Shown here piece after piece: positions 28,627-34,677 of a stretch of 34,677 nt of DNA. Made by a program: the position numbers and the translations under genes. The stretch covers positions 1-34,677 of the forward strand of contig JAIXWJ010000028.1 in assembly GCA_027491335.1 (NCBI GenBank), read 5' to 3'. How positions within the stretch are numbered: the stretch's first letter is position 1; every line of letters begins with the position of its first letter. Source of the DNA: Actinomycetes bacterium (GTDB taxonomy: Bacteria > Actinomycetota > Acidimicrobiia > Acidimicrobiales > Ilumatobacteraceae). Under the pieces are notes generated by a model, which made no database searches, was not told the origin of the DNA, and saw nothing but the letters and a program-made list of their open reading frames with translations.

Positions 28627-28738
28627 ATGCCACAGGTCACAAGACCACCGGCTGATTCAGCCGGGAGACGCGCCCGCAAGGGCAGCGCCGACAGGGCCGG
28701 TGCCATCGGGGGGTTGGCACCGGCCCCGTCGCATTTAT
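28627..28738 (+). ncRNA. Structured RNA candidate upstream of the SAM hydroxide adenosyltransferase-like gene
   Basis: TAACGT at 28621-28626 is a possible -10. Downstream come four hairpins in series: GGTC/GACC (28635-28646, loop ACAA), CCGGCTG/CAGCCGG (28648-28664, loop ATT), GCCC/GGGC (28672-28683, GNRA loop GCAA) and a 15-bp stem 28689-28731 (CGAC, one mismatch, GGGCCGGTGCC, with an 11-base loop containing six G), followed by CATTTAT. This could be a riboswitch-like leader, an attenuator or a stand-alone small RNA of about 105 nt. It does not match a family I recognise. The frame through it is open but reads as an unlikely N-terminal extension of the next gene. Confidence 0.45.
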
Positions 28739-28809
28739 CGGCCAATTTCTCCGGTGGTTTTTCCCGTCACGAACGCCACGTTTCTCGTGCGGACGGACAC
28801 ACTGTGTTC

Positions 28810-29679
28810 ATGAGCGCGACACGTTTCTCCACGGTGTCGTTCCTGTCCGATCTCGGGCTCGACTCCGAACACGTCGGAGTGGTGAAGGCCGTCATTCGCG
28901 AAGAAGCTCCGCACGTCGCGGTGATCGACCTGTCGCACAACATCACGCCCTTCGATGTGCGCGCGGCGTCGTTGTCGTTGGCGCGGGCGGTCCCGTATCT
29001 CACCGAGGGTGTGGTGATCGCGTGCGTCGATCCCGGTGCCGGAAGTGATCGTCGATTGATCGGCATCGAAGTCGCCGACGGCGCCGGGGTGTTCCTCGGC
29101 CCCGACAACGGATTGCTCGCTCCGGGTGTCGCTCTCGTTGGCGGCGCGGGTCGTGCCGTCGTGCTCGATCGCGACGAACACCATCTGAGCGCACCGGGTT
29201 CCACGTTCGCCGCGCGCGACGTGTTGGCGCCGGTCGCCGCGGCCTTGTGCAACGGCATCGACTTGTTCGACCTCGGCACGCCGATCGACGCGGGCGCGTT
29301 GTTGCCCGGCGTGGTGCCGATCCCGCGCGAGGAGAACGGCGGGCTCTCGTGCGAGGTTCTGTGGGTCGATCGCTTCGGCAATTGCCAACTGAACGTGTCG
29401 CTCGACGACGTGCGATCGACGTTCGGTTCGGACGTGGCGCGGGTGCGAACCACCATCGGTGGCGACGTTCGCAACTTCGAAGTGGTGACGGCTTTCGATG
29501 CTCTGGGTGCGGGAGCCGCCGGACTGGTGGTGGATTCGACCGGTTTGTTGTGCATCGCCGTTGGTCGGGCCTCGGCCGCCTCCGAATTGTCCGTGGGCGA
29601 GGGCGACCAGGTGTTCCTCGCCCCGGGTGGCGAACCGACCCCCACCAGCGTGTCGGTGACCATCACACCGAACCGCTGA
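28810..29679 (+). CDS. SAM hydroxide adenosyltransferase-like protein (DUF62)
   Basis: A 289-residue protein of the family that includes fluorinase, chlorinase SalL and the SAM-hydrolysing hydroxide adenosyltransferase, which forms adenosine and methionine. FLSDLGLDSEHVGVVKAVI, IDLSHNITPFD, GVVIACVDPGAGSDRRLIGIE (in parts: CVDPGAGSDRR), FLGPDNGLLAP and LWVDRFGNCQLNV are clear. D74 and R81 keep the spacing of the catalytic Asp and Arg, but the triad His (family FHGRD) is Ala134 here (STFAARD). The ATG at 28810 is preferred: CACACT lies six bases upstream, and a GTG two codons earlier is an alternative. An in-frame ATG at 28627 was rejected because it lies in the structured RNA region. Confidence 0.85.
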   Translation: MSATRFSTVSFLSDLGLDSEHVGVVKAVIREEAPHVAVIDLSHNITPFDVRAASLSLARAVPYLTEGVVIACVDPGAGSDRRLIGIEVADGAGVFLGPDNGLLAPGVALVGGAGRAVVLDRDEHHLSAPGSTFAARDVLAPVAAALCNGIDLFDLGTPIDAGALLPGVVPIPREENGGLSCEVLWVDRFGNCQLNVSLDDVRSTFGSDVARVRTTIGGDVRNFEVVTAFDALGAGAAGLVVDSTGLLCIAVGRASAASELSVGEGDQVFLAPGGEPTPTSVSVTITPNR

Positions 29680-29712
29680 TCTTTCCGAACCACCGAAGTT
29701 TTCGAGTCGGGC

Positions 29713-29718
29713 TAGGGT
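29713..29718 (+). promoter_or_regulatory. -10 element of the 27-codon membrane peptide gene
   Basis: TAGGGT, six bases, then ATG at 29725: the same layout as the fxsA promoter. It probably also drives the downstream ligase. Confidence 0.55.
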
Positions 29719-29724
29719 GAAATC

Positions 29725-29808
29725 ATGCGTCCCGCCACCACGTTGACCATGGCCCTGCTGCTCGGCGCGATCTTCGTGGCCGGAATCATTTCACTCCTCC
29801 AACTGTGA
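29725..29808 (+). CDS. 27-residue putative membrane peptide
   Basis: A very short gene beginning MRPATTLTMALLLGAI and ending SLLQL. After a basic start (R2), residues 6-27 form one hydrophobic helix, typical of small membrane proteins. Support comes from the well-placed TAGGGT six bases before the ATG and from its position 28 bp upstream of the acyl-CoA ligase start. It could be a regulatory leader peptide or a small subunit. No family is recognised. Confidence 0.5.
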   Translation: MRPATTLTMALLLGAIFVAGIISLLQL

Positions 29809-29836
29809 GGACTCGCGCGATGAGGAGACACCGGTC

Positions 29837-31342
29837 GTGAACCTGGCATCCATCGTCGACAAGCACGACGGATCTCGTCCGGCCATCATCAGTCGTGGTC
29901 GCACCACCTCCTACGGGGAGTTGCGCGACCAGATCGATTCGTTCCGCGGATCGTTGGTGGCCCTCGGCGTCGTGCCGGGTGACCGAGTGGCGTTGATGTG
30001 CGGCAACGGGCGTTGGTTCGTGGTGGCGTACATGGCCGTGGTCGGCGCCGGAGCCATCGCGGTGCCGTTGAACCCGTTGAGTCCGACGCCCGAACTCGAG
30101 GCCGAACTGGCCATCGTCGACCCCAAGTTGGTTCTGGTCGAGGCGTCCGGTGTTTCGTCCTTCTCGGCCGTCGATCGCCGTCGACTTCCGTCCTTGGCGC
30201 ACGTCGTCGTCACCGACGCGTCGAGTGCGTCCGCGGTGCAGGGCACGGCGAGCGTGCGCACGTTCGACGACATGCTCGGCGGCCCGAAGGCCCACTGGGT
30301 CGAGGTGAACGACTCCGATCCGGCGGTGCTCATCTTCACCAGTGGAACCGCGGGCTCGCCCAAGGCCGCGATTCTCACGCATCTCAATCTGCTCGAGAAC
30401 ATTTGCCAGAACTTCTCGACCTCCGATCACATTCAGGAGGGTGACGTGGTGTTCGGCGTGTTGCCGATGTACCACATCTTCGGATTGAACGTGGTTCTCG
30501 GAATGTCACTGATGGCGGGCGCCTGTGTCGTGCTCGTGCAGCGATTCGATCCGGTGACCGCGGTCGAAACGTTCGTCGAGCGCGCCGTGACGATCGTTCC
30601 CGGCGCACCGCCGATCTGGGTGGCGATGTCGTTGATGGAAGGAATCGACGAGTCGGCTTTCTCGACGGTGCGGCTCGCGCTCACCGGTGCGGCTCGCATG
30701 CCGGAAGAAGCATCGGAACGACTGCGAGTCAAGTTCGGCTTGGATCTGCGCGAGGGGTACGGACTCACCGAAGCGGCGCCGGTGGTGACCAGCTCGGTGG
30801 GCGTGCAGAATCGCCCGGGTTCGGTGGGTCGTGCGGTGGAGGGCGTCGACGTGCGCATCGTCGACGAGTCGAACAACGACGTTCCCGTCGGCGATTCCGG
30901 AGAGGTGTGGGTGAAAGGACCCAATGTGTTCGCGGGTTACTGGAACGATCCCGAGGCCACCGCGCGAGTCCTCGATCGTGACGGTTGGTTGCACACCGGC
31001 GACATCGGTCTGGTCGATGACGACGGATATCTGTATCTCGTCGATCGAGCCAAGGACCTGATCATCGTTTCGGGATTCAACGTGTACCCCGCCGAGGTCG
31101 AAGAGGTGTTGATGCGACACCCGGCGGTGTTCGAAGCCGGGGTGGTGGGAGTGTCGCATCCGCACACCGGCGAGGCGGTTCGCGCCTTCGTGGTGTTGAA
31201 GCCCGGCGCCGAGGCCGACGAGGACTCCTTGATCGATCACTGCCACGATCACATCGCGCGATACAAGTGCCCGTCGAAAGTGTTGGTGGTGGACGAGCTA
31301 CCGCACAATCGCTTCGGAAAACTGCTCCGACGCGCGTTGTGA
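29837..31342 (+). CDS. Acyl-CoA ligase (AMP-forming, fatty-acid type)
   Basis: A 501-residue ANL-superfamily enzyme that activates a carboxylic acid with ATP and CoA. Core motifs are the P-loop LIFTSGTAGSPKAAILTH, LPMYHIFGLN, the EGYGLTEAAPVV motif, GYWNDPEATARV, WLHTGDIGLVDDDGYLYLVDRAKDLI (in parts: LHTGDIG, LVDRAKDLI), the hinge region SGFNVYPAEVE and the C-terminal catalytic Lys in NRFGKLLRRAL. It is short for the long-chain family but complete. The substrate is most likely a medium or long fatty acid. GTG start with GAGGAG (29822-29827) nine bases upstream. Its last 45 bp overlap the convergent membrane protein gene. Confidence 0.9.
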   Translation: MNLASIVDKHDGSRPAIISRGRTTSYGELRDQIDSFRGSLVALGVVPGDRVALMCGNGRWFVVAYMAVVGAGAIAVPLNPLSPTPELEAELAIVDPKLVLVEASGVSSFSAVDRRRLPSLAHVVVTDASSASAVQGTASVRTFDDMLGGPKAHWVEVNDSDPAVLIFTSGTAGSPKAAILTHLNLLENICQNFSTSDHIQEGDVVFGVLPMYHIFGLNVVLGMSLMAGACVVLVQRFDPVTAVETFVERAVTIVPGAPPIWVAMSLMEGIDESAFSTVRLALTGAARMPEEASERLRVKFGLDLREGYGLTEAAPVVTSSVGVQNRPGSVGRAVEGVDVRIVDESNNDVPVGDSGEVWVKGPNVFAGYWNDPEATARVLDRDGWLHTGDIGLVDDDGYLYLVDRAKDLIIVSGFNVYPAEVEEVLMRHPAVFEAGVVGVSHPHTGEAVRAFVVLKPGAEADEDSLIDHCHDHIARYKCPSKVLVVDELPHNRFGKLLRRAL

Positions 31343-32050
31343 ACCCGCCGGCTTCACCGACGCGGTGAGGAATCCGCTGAACAGGATCACGACCCCCACC
31401 AACAACGTCACGGCGAACGCACGATCCTCACCGAGTCGTCCCGCCAAAGTGCCGCTTCCCGACAGGACGAGAGTTCCGGTGGCGATGAGAAGATTCGCGA
31501 GGGCGGTACGTCGCGGGTTCATGATCTGACGCGTTGCTCCGGCGGTGGCGGGCAGTCGGCCACGCAACACGCGGGCGATGGACCACACGGCACCCACGAT
31601 GATGACGAGCGCGGCCACACCCGAACCAACCGCGGCGAACACCCGAGGAGCCGCGCCGAACAATTCGCTCCCGCGGGGCAGCCCAGCGCCGGTGATCTCG
31701 CCCGCGGGCGCCACGAGCACGACGCCGGTGGCGGCTCCGGACAACCCGATCAACCAGAGTCGGGTGACATCGCCGATTCGGCGACCGAACAACAGGTAGA
31801 CGGTGCCCAGGGCCAGCCAGGGAACGTTCAACACCGCGCCGGCGAGGAAGAAGACGCGGAAGGACGCCAGGCTCCAACCACGAGCCTCGGCCCACCACAA
31901 CGCCATCGAGCCCAGAGCGAACAGTGCCAAGGACACGGTCCACGCACCGTCGTGCGGTCGGCGGCGACGCAGCCATCGATCGAGCGTCGAAATCGCGAAC
32001 GCCAGGGCGATCAAGGTCGCGGTGGCGGCGAGCGCGGCGTTCAACGTCAC
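31298..32050 (-). CDS. Multi-spanning membrane protein of unknown function
   Basis: A 250-residue protein with about seven hydrophobic helices: an N-terminal helix (LNAALAATATLIALAFAIS), a basic loop (DRWLRRRRPHDG), further helices to about residue 170, a loop with QIMNPRRTALAN, and two final helices. Conserved-looking WWAEARGWSLASFRVFFLAGAVLNVPWLALG (in parts: WWAEARGWS, FFLAGAVLNVPWLALG) is typical of an uncharacterised actinobacterial family. No enzymatic motif is seen. GTG start with a minus-strand TAGCCT seven bases upstream. The C-terminus overlaps the end of the acyl-CoA ligase by 45 bp on the opposite strand. Confidence 0.75.
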   Translation of the reverse strand: MTLNAALAATATLIALAFAISTLDRWLRRRRPHDGAWTVSLALFALGSMALWWAEARGWSLASFRVFFLAGAVLNVPWLALGTVYLLFGRRIGDVTRLWLIGLSGAATGVVLVAPAGEITGAGLPRGSELFGAAPRVFAAVGSGVAALVIIVGAVWSIARVLRGRLPATAGATRQIMNPRRTALANLLIATGTLVLSGSGTLAGRLGEDRAFAVTLLVGVVILFSGFLTASVKPAGSQRASEQFSEAIVR

Positions 32051-32057
32051 GCATCGC

Positions 32058-32063
32058 AGGCTA
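32058..32063 (-). promoter_or_regulatory. -10 element of the membrane protein gene (leaderless type)
   Basis: On the minus strand TAGCCT, seven bases, then GTG at 32050. Confidence 0.55.
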
Positions 32064-32222
32064 TGTCTTTCTTCGTCAGGGTCGTTCGTCGGCGGGGTCG
32101 TTCATCGCTCGTGACATCGATCGGTCCTGATCGACCGCTCGTCGGCGGGACCTCGGGGCGAGTGTTCCCCTCGTCGGTGACGAACGACCGCTCATCCACC
32201 CCAAAGACACCTCGGCGTAACT

Positions 32223-32240
32223 TCGTGAACATGATCACGA
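32223..32240. promoter_or_regulatory. Candidate Rex operator in front of rex
   Basis: The 18-bp site TCGTGAACATGATCACGA matches the Rex consensus TTGTGAA-N4-TTCACAA at 11 of 14 fixed positions and is itself an inverted repeat (TCGTGA/TCACGA). It covers the -35 and spacer of the rex promoter, so bound Rex would block it. The rest of the gap (32064-32222) holds no gene that I can see. Confidence 0.65.
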
Positions 32241-32245
32241 GGACC

Positions 32246-32251
32246 TAGCGT
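32246..32251 (+). promoter_or_regulatory. rex -10 element (leaderless type)
   Basis: TAGCGT, seven bases, then ATG at 32259. It starts 6 bp after the candidate Rex operator. Confidence 0.6.
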
Positions 32252-32258
32252 TTCGGCG

Positions 32259-32942
32259 ATGGCCGATCGCCCCCGACGCCGAATCCCCGAGGCCACCGTG
32301 TCCCGGTTGCCCGTTTATCTGCGTTTGCTGAACGAGTTGGCCGATGCGGGTACGCATCACATTTCGAGCGAGCAACTCGCCGAACTCGGTGGGGTCAACG
32401 CGGCCAAGGTTCGCAAGGACCTCAGTTACCTCGGCAGCTACGGAGTGCGCGGTGTGGGGTACGAGGTTCCGTATCTCGTGTACCAGATTCAGCGCGAGCT
32501 CGGTTTGAACCATGACTGGCCCGTCGTGATCGTGGGAGCCGGCAACTTGGGTCAGGCGCTGTCGGGTTACGGCGGCTTCGGGCAGAAGGGCTTCCCCGTC
32601 GCCGGGGTGGTGGACGTGGACCCCGGCAAAATCGGGTCCGTCATCGGGGGAGTTCGGGTTCGACACATCGACGAGCTGCCCCAGATCGTGGCCTCCCGGT
32701 CCGTGTCGATCGGGGTGGTCGCGGTTCCGGCCGCCGGAGCGCAGGATGCCGCCGATCGGCTGGTGAAAGCCGGCGTGACCAGCATCTTGAACTTCGCCCC
32801 GGCCGTGATCGCCGTGCCTCGCGGGATCAACGTGCGCAAGGTCGATTTGGCCCTCGAACTGCAGATTCTCAGCTATCACGAACAGAGTCGGGCCAACACG
32901 TTGCGCGCGGTTCCCGGCTCGGGCAAGAGCGCGAGCGCGTAG
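32259..32942 (+). CDS. rex: Redox-sensing transcriptional repressor Rex
   Basis: A 227-residue repressor that reads the NADH/NAD+ ratio. The N-terminal winged helix (about 1-80) contains PEATVSRLPVYLRLLNEL and the recognition region KVRKDLSYLGSYGVRGVGYEV (in parts: KVRKDLSYLG, GVRGVGYEV). The Rossmann domain begins VVIVGAGNLGQAL. Later parts are VVDVDPGKIGSVIGG, VKAGVTSILNFAP and the C-terminal swapped helix VDLALELQILSYHEQ. It heads a rex-hemA-hemC arrangement as in Streptomyces, where Rex controls heme and respiratory genes. The operator overlapping its promoter implies autoregulation. Confidence 0.95.
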   Translation: MADRPRRRIPEATVSRLPVYLRLLNELADAGTHHISSEQLAELGGVNAAKVRKDLSYLGSYGVRGVGYEVPYLVYQIQRELGLNHDWPVVIVGAGNLGQALSGYGGFGQKGFPVAGVVDVDPGKIGSVIGGVRVRHIDELPQIVASRSVSIGVVAVPAAGAQDAADRLVKAGVTSILNFAPAVIAVPRGINVRKVDLALELQILSYHEQSRANTLRAVPGSGKSASA

Positions 32943-32965
32943 GGCGACGGCGCGGGTCGAGGGAA

Positions 32966-32971
32966 TAAGGT
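32966..32971 (+). promoter_or_regulatory. hemA -10 element (leaderless type)
   Basis: TAAGGT, seven bases, then GTG at 32979. It suggests that hemA can be transcribed separately from rex. Confidence 0.55.
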
Positions 32972-32978
32972 AACCACC

Positions 32979-34241
32979 GTGTCCATCGTCGTTTTCGGGG
33001 TGAATCACCGCACGGGGCCCCTGGCTCTCCTGGAGCGGGTCACGATCGCCGACGATGCGATCGCCAAGACCATTCATGGTCTCATGTCCCGTCCGAACAT
33101 TCGCGAAGCGGTGGTGTTGTCCACCTGCAACCGGACCGAGGTGTACGCGGTGGCGGAGAAGTTCCACGGGGCCTACGGCGACCTGCGCGACTTCTTCTGC
33201 GATCTCGGCGGGTTCTCGGCCGACGAGTTGGCCCCGCACTTGTACAGCCAGCACGACGAGGCGGCCGTGTCGCACCTCTTCGAAGTGGCGGCGGGACTCG
33301 ACTCGGCCGTTCTCGGCGAGAGCGAGATCCTCGGGCAGGTGCGTGACGCGTGGAATCGTTCGCAACGCGAGGGCGGTTCCTTGTCGACTCTCAACTTGTT
33401 GTTCCGACATGCTCTCGAGGTCGGCAAGCGCGCGCGCTCGGAGACCTCGATCGGTCGACACACGTCGAGTGTGAGTCACGCGGCCGTCGACATGGCTCGT
33501 GATGGCCTCGGATCGGTCGAGGGCCTCACGGTTCTGGTGGTCGGTGCCGGCGACATGGGCGAAGGCGTCACCGTGGCTCTGGCCGGAGCGGGCGTGGGAC
33601 GAGTGCTGGTGGCCAACCGCACCATCGGCCGTGCTCAGGATCTGGCCGATCGCGTGGGCGGATCGGTCACCGAGTTCTACCGGCTGAACGAGACCCTGGT
33701 GGATGCCGACGTCGTGGTCACCTGCACCGGTGCCGGTGGCACCGTGATCGATCACGAAATGGTCGCTTCGGCGATGGCTCGTCGAGCCGACCGTCCCTTG
33801 TTCGTGGTCGACATCGCCGTGCCCCGCGACGTCGAACGTTCCGTGGGCGACATCGACGGCGTCACGTTGTTGAACCTCGACGATCTTCGTGATTGGGCGG
33901 CGCGGGGTCAGGCGCAACGCGCGGCCGAAGCCGACGCGGTTCGGTCCATCGTCCTCGAGGAAGTCGAGCGATTCGCGATGGAGACCACCGCTCGTCAGGC
34001 GGCTCCGTTGGTGGCCCAGTTGCACGCGGCCGCCGAGTCCGTCCGTGCCGCCGAGATCGAACGCATGAAGCGTCGCCTCGCCTCGCTCGATCCGGAGCAG
34101 CGCGATGCCGTGGAGGCGCTCACCAAGGGCATCGTCGCCAAGTTGTTGCACGACATGTCGGTGCGCCTGAAGGACGATGCCGGAACGCCGCGCGGTGAGC
34201 GCAACGCCGCCGCCGTTCGCGACCTCTTCGATTTGCGCTGA
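32979..34241 (+). CDS. hemA: Glutamyl-tRNA reductase
   Basis: A 420-residue NADPH-dependent enzyme giving glutamate-1-semialdehyde, the first committed step of C5-pathway heme synthesis. The active-site C50 is in LSTCNRTEVYAV. GVNHRTGPL starts the catalytic domain; GESEILGQVRDAW, FRHALEVGKRARSET, the NADP-binding VVGAGDMGEGV and a C-terminal helical dimerisation domain follow (EIERMKRRLASLDPEQRDAVEAL, cited in parts: RLASLDPEQRDAVEAL). It begins with GTG. It is 5 bp upstream of hemC, so the two form an operon. Confidence 0.95.
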   Translation: MSIVVFGVNHRTGPLALLERVTIADDAIAKTIHGLMSRPNIREAVVLSTCNRTEVYAVAEKFHGAYGDLRDFFCDLGGFSADELAPHLYSQHDEAAVSHLFEVAAGLDSAVLGESEILGQVRDAWNRSQREGGSLSTLNLLFRHALEVGKRARSETSIGRHTSSVSHAAVDMARDGLGSVEGLTVLVVGAGDMGEGVTVALAGAGVGRVLVANRTIGRAQDLADRVGGSVTEFYRLNETLVDADVVVTCTGAGGTVIDHEMVASAMARRADRPLFVVDIAVPRDVERSVGDIDGVTLLNLDDLRDWAARGQAQRAAEADAVRSIVLEEVERFAMETTARQAAPLVAQLHAAAESVRAAEIERMKRRLASLDPEQRDAVEALTKGIVAKLLHDMSVRLKDDAGTPRGERNAAAVRDLFDLR

Positions 34242-34246
34242 TCATC

Positions 34247-34677
34247 GTGTCCGCGCTGCGCATCGCGACCCGCGGTTCACTTCAGGCCCGCACCCAATCC
34301 GAGCACATCGCTTCCGCTCTGCGTTCCGCCCATCCCGGCCTGGAGGTCGAGTTGGTGTTCGTGGACACGATGGGCGACCGTCGACAGGACGTTCCGTTGC
34401 ACACGATCGGCGGACAGGGCGTGTTCGTGAAAGAGGTGCAGGCCGCCGTGCTCGATGGTCGCGCGGATCTGGCGGTGCACAGCGCCAAGGATCTTCCGTC
34501 GACGCCCGCCGACGGCTTGCACATCGCGGCGTTCGGCGAACGTCGCGACCCGCGCGACGTGTTGGTTGGTCGAACACTCTCCGAACTGGCCCACGGGGCC
34601 ACGGTGGCCACGGGATCGGTGCGTCGTCGCGCGCAACTGTCGCGACTGCGACCGGATCTGAACTTCGTCGAACTGCG
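34247..34677 (+). CDS. hemC: Hydroxymethylbilane synthase, 5' part (cut by window end)
   Basis: The first 143 codons of porphobilinogen deaminase. Recognisable are LRIATRGSLQARTQSEHIA, DTMGDRRQDVPLHTIGGQGVFVKEV (in parts: IGGQGVFVKEVQAAV), the catalytic-site DLAVHSAKDLPST, and GTVATGSVRRRAQL-like VATGSVRRRAQLSRLRPDL. The family expects SLALWQ near the start; here it is SLQARTQ, common in Actinobacteria. The dipyrromethane-cofactor Cys lies beyond the window. GTG start five bases after hemA. Confidence 0.92.
   Translation, partial: MSALRIATRGSLQARTQSEHIASALRSAHPGLEVELVFVDTMGDRRQDVPLHTIGGQGVFVKEVQAAVLDGRADLAVHSAKDLPSTPADGLHIAAFGERRDPRDVLVGRTLSELAHGATVATGSVRRRAQLSRLRPDLNFVEL

Noticed and set aside
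28658..28675. AGCCGGGAGACGCGCC resembles the B12 box of cobalamin riboswitches.
   Set aside because: The rest of the cobalamin aptamer core is not found upstream, and the downstream gene has no cobalamin link.
28689..28731. On the minus strand this hairpin has a loop with six C, recalling the actinobacterial 6C RNA.
   Set aside because: The 6C family needs two such C-loop hairpins; only one is present.
28627..28809. In-frame 61-residue N-terminal extension of the SAM hydroxide adenosyltransferase-like protein.
   Set aside because: It reads through the hairpin series, has no resemblance to the family, and a better start with a promoter-like hexamer lies at 28810.
32235..34151. A 638-codon minus-strand open frame opposite rex and hemA.
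   Set aside because: It is the complementary shadow of two unmistakable genes and has no domain signature.

Overview
This GC-rich window of about 34.7 kb is bacterial chromosome from an actinobacterium, most likely of the class Acidimicrobiia. The evidence is a mycothiol gene (mshA) next to a YbjN-domain gene, a rex-hemA-hemC order, a GlnR-type orphan regulator beside two glutamine synthetases, a paired Get3/ArsA-like ATPase operon of the type found in mycobacteria, and an RsiG-like protein. The class assignment is inference from content and style. No rRNA, tRNA, CRISPR array, classical transposase or prophage was seen. Genes are tightly packed, with many 1-11 nt overlaps.

Layout. 1-4.6 kb: a receiver-domain protein and two Get3-like ATPases (minus), then an NfeD-type membrane protein and AlkB (plus). 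4.6-7.6 kb: the selenocysteine machinery selA-selB (minus). 7.6-10.7 kb: FxsA, the Fe-S scaffold ATPase Mrp, an A-type Fe-S carrier and a Tat-exported thioredoxin-fold lipoprotein. 10.7-16.5 kb: a compact [2Fe-2S]/molybdenum-hydroxylase-like fusion, a RidA protein with a histone-like Lys/Ala tail, a 51-residue membrane protein, and an overlapping operon of PLP decarboxylase, 8-oxoguanine deaminase-like amidohydrolase and HAD phosphatase. 16.5-17.5 kb: a DUF559 nuclease-like gene enclosed by a perfect 24-bp terminal inverted repeat, each end of which is also a hairpin palindrome. 17.5-20.7 kb: glnR-like, type I GS and type II GS (minus). 20.9-25.0 kb: nadE, then MFS transporter, YgjP-like metallopeptidase and histidine phosphatase (minus). 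25.0-29.7 kb: MoaD-like sulfur carrier, RsiG-like anti-sigma factor, mshA, ybjN, proC, a structured RNA candidate and a SAM hydroxide adenosyltransferase-like protein. 29.7-34.7 kb: a 27-codon membrane peptide, an acyl-CoA ligase, a membrane protein (minus), and rex-hemA-hemC, with hemC cut by the window end.

Two themes recur. First, at least fifteen genes have a TANNNT-like -10 hexamer ending 6-7 nt before an ATG or GTG, the arrangement expected of leaderless transcripts. Second, several proteins keep their fold but lose a catalytic residue (NfeD, the SAM hydroxide adenosyltransferase, the molybdenum-hydroxylase-like fusion, one Get3 P-loop).

The strongest candidates for something new are the inverted-repeat-bounded DUF559 element (16478-17542), the RsiG-like c-di-GMP motif protein (25280-25777), the sulfur carrier ending in Gly-Gly-Cys-Arg (25041-25283), the structured RNA at about 28627-28738 and the RidA/histone-tail fusion.
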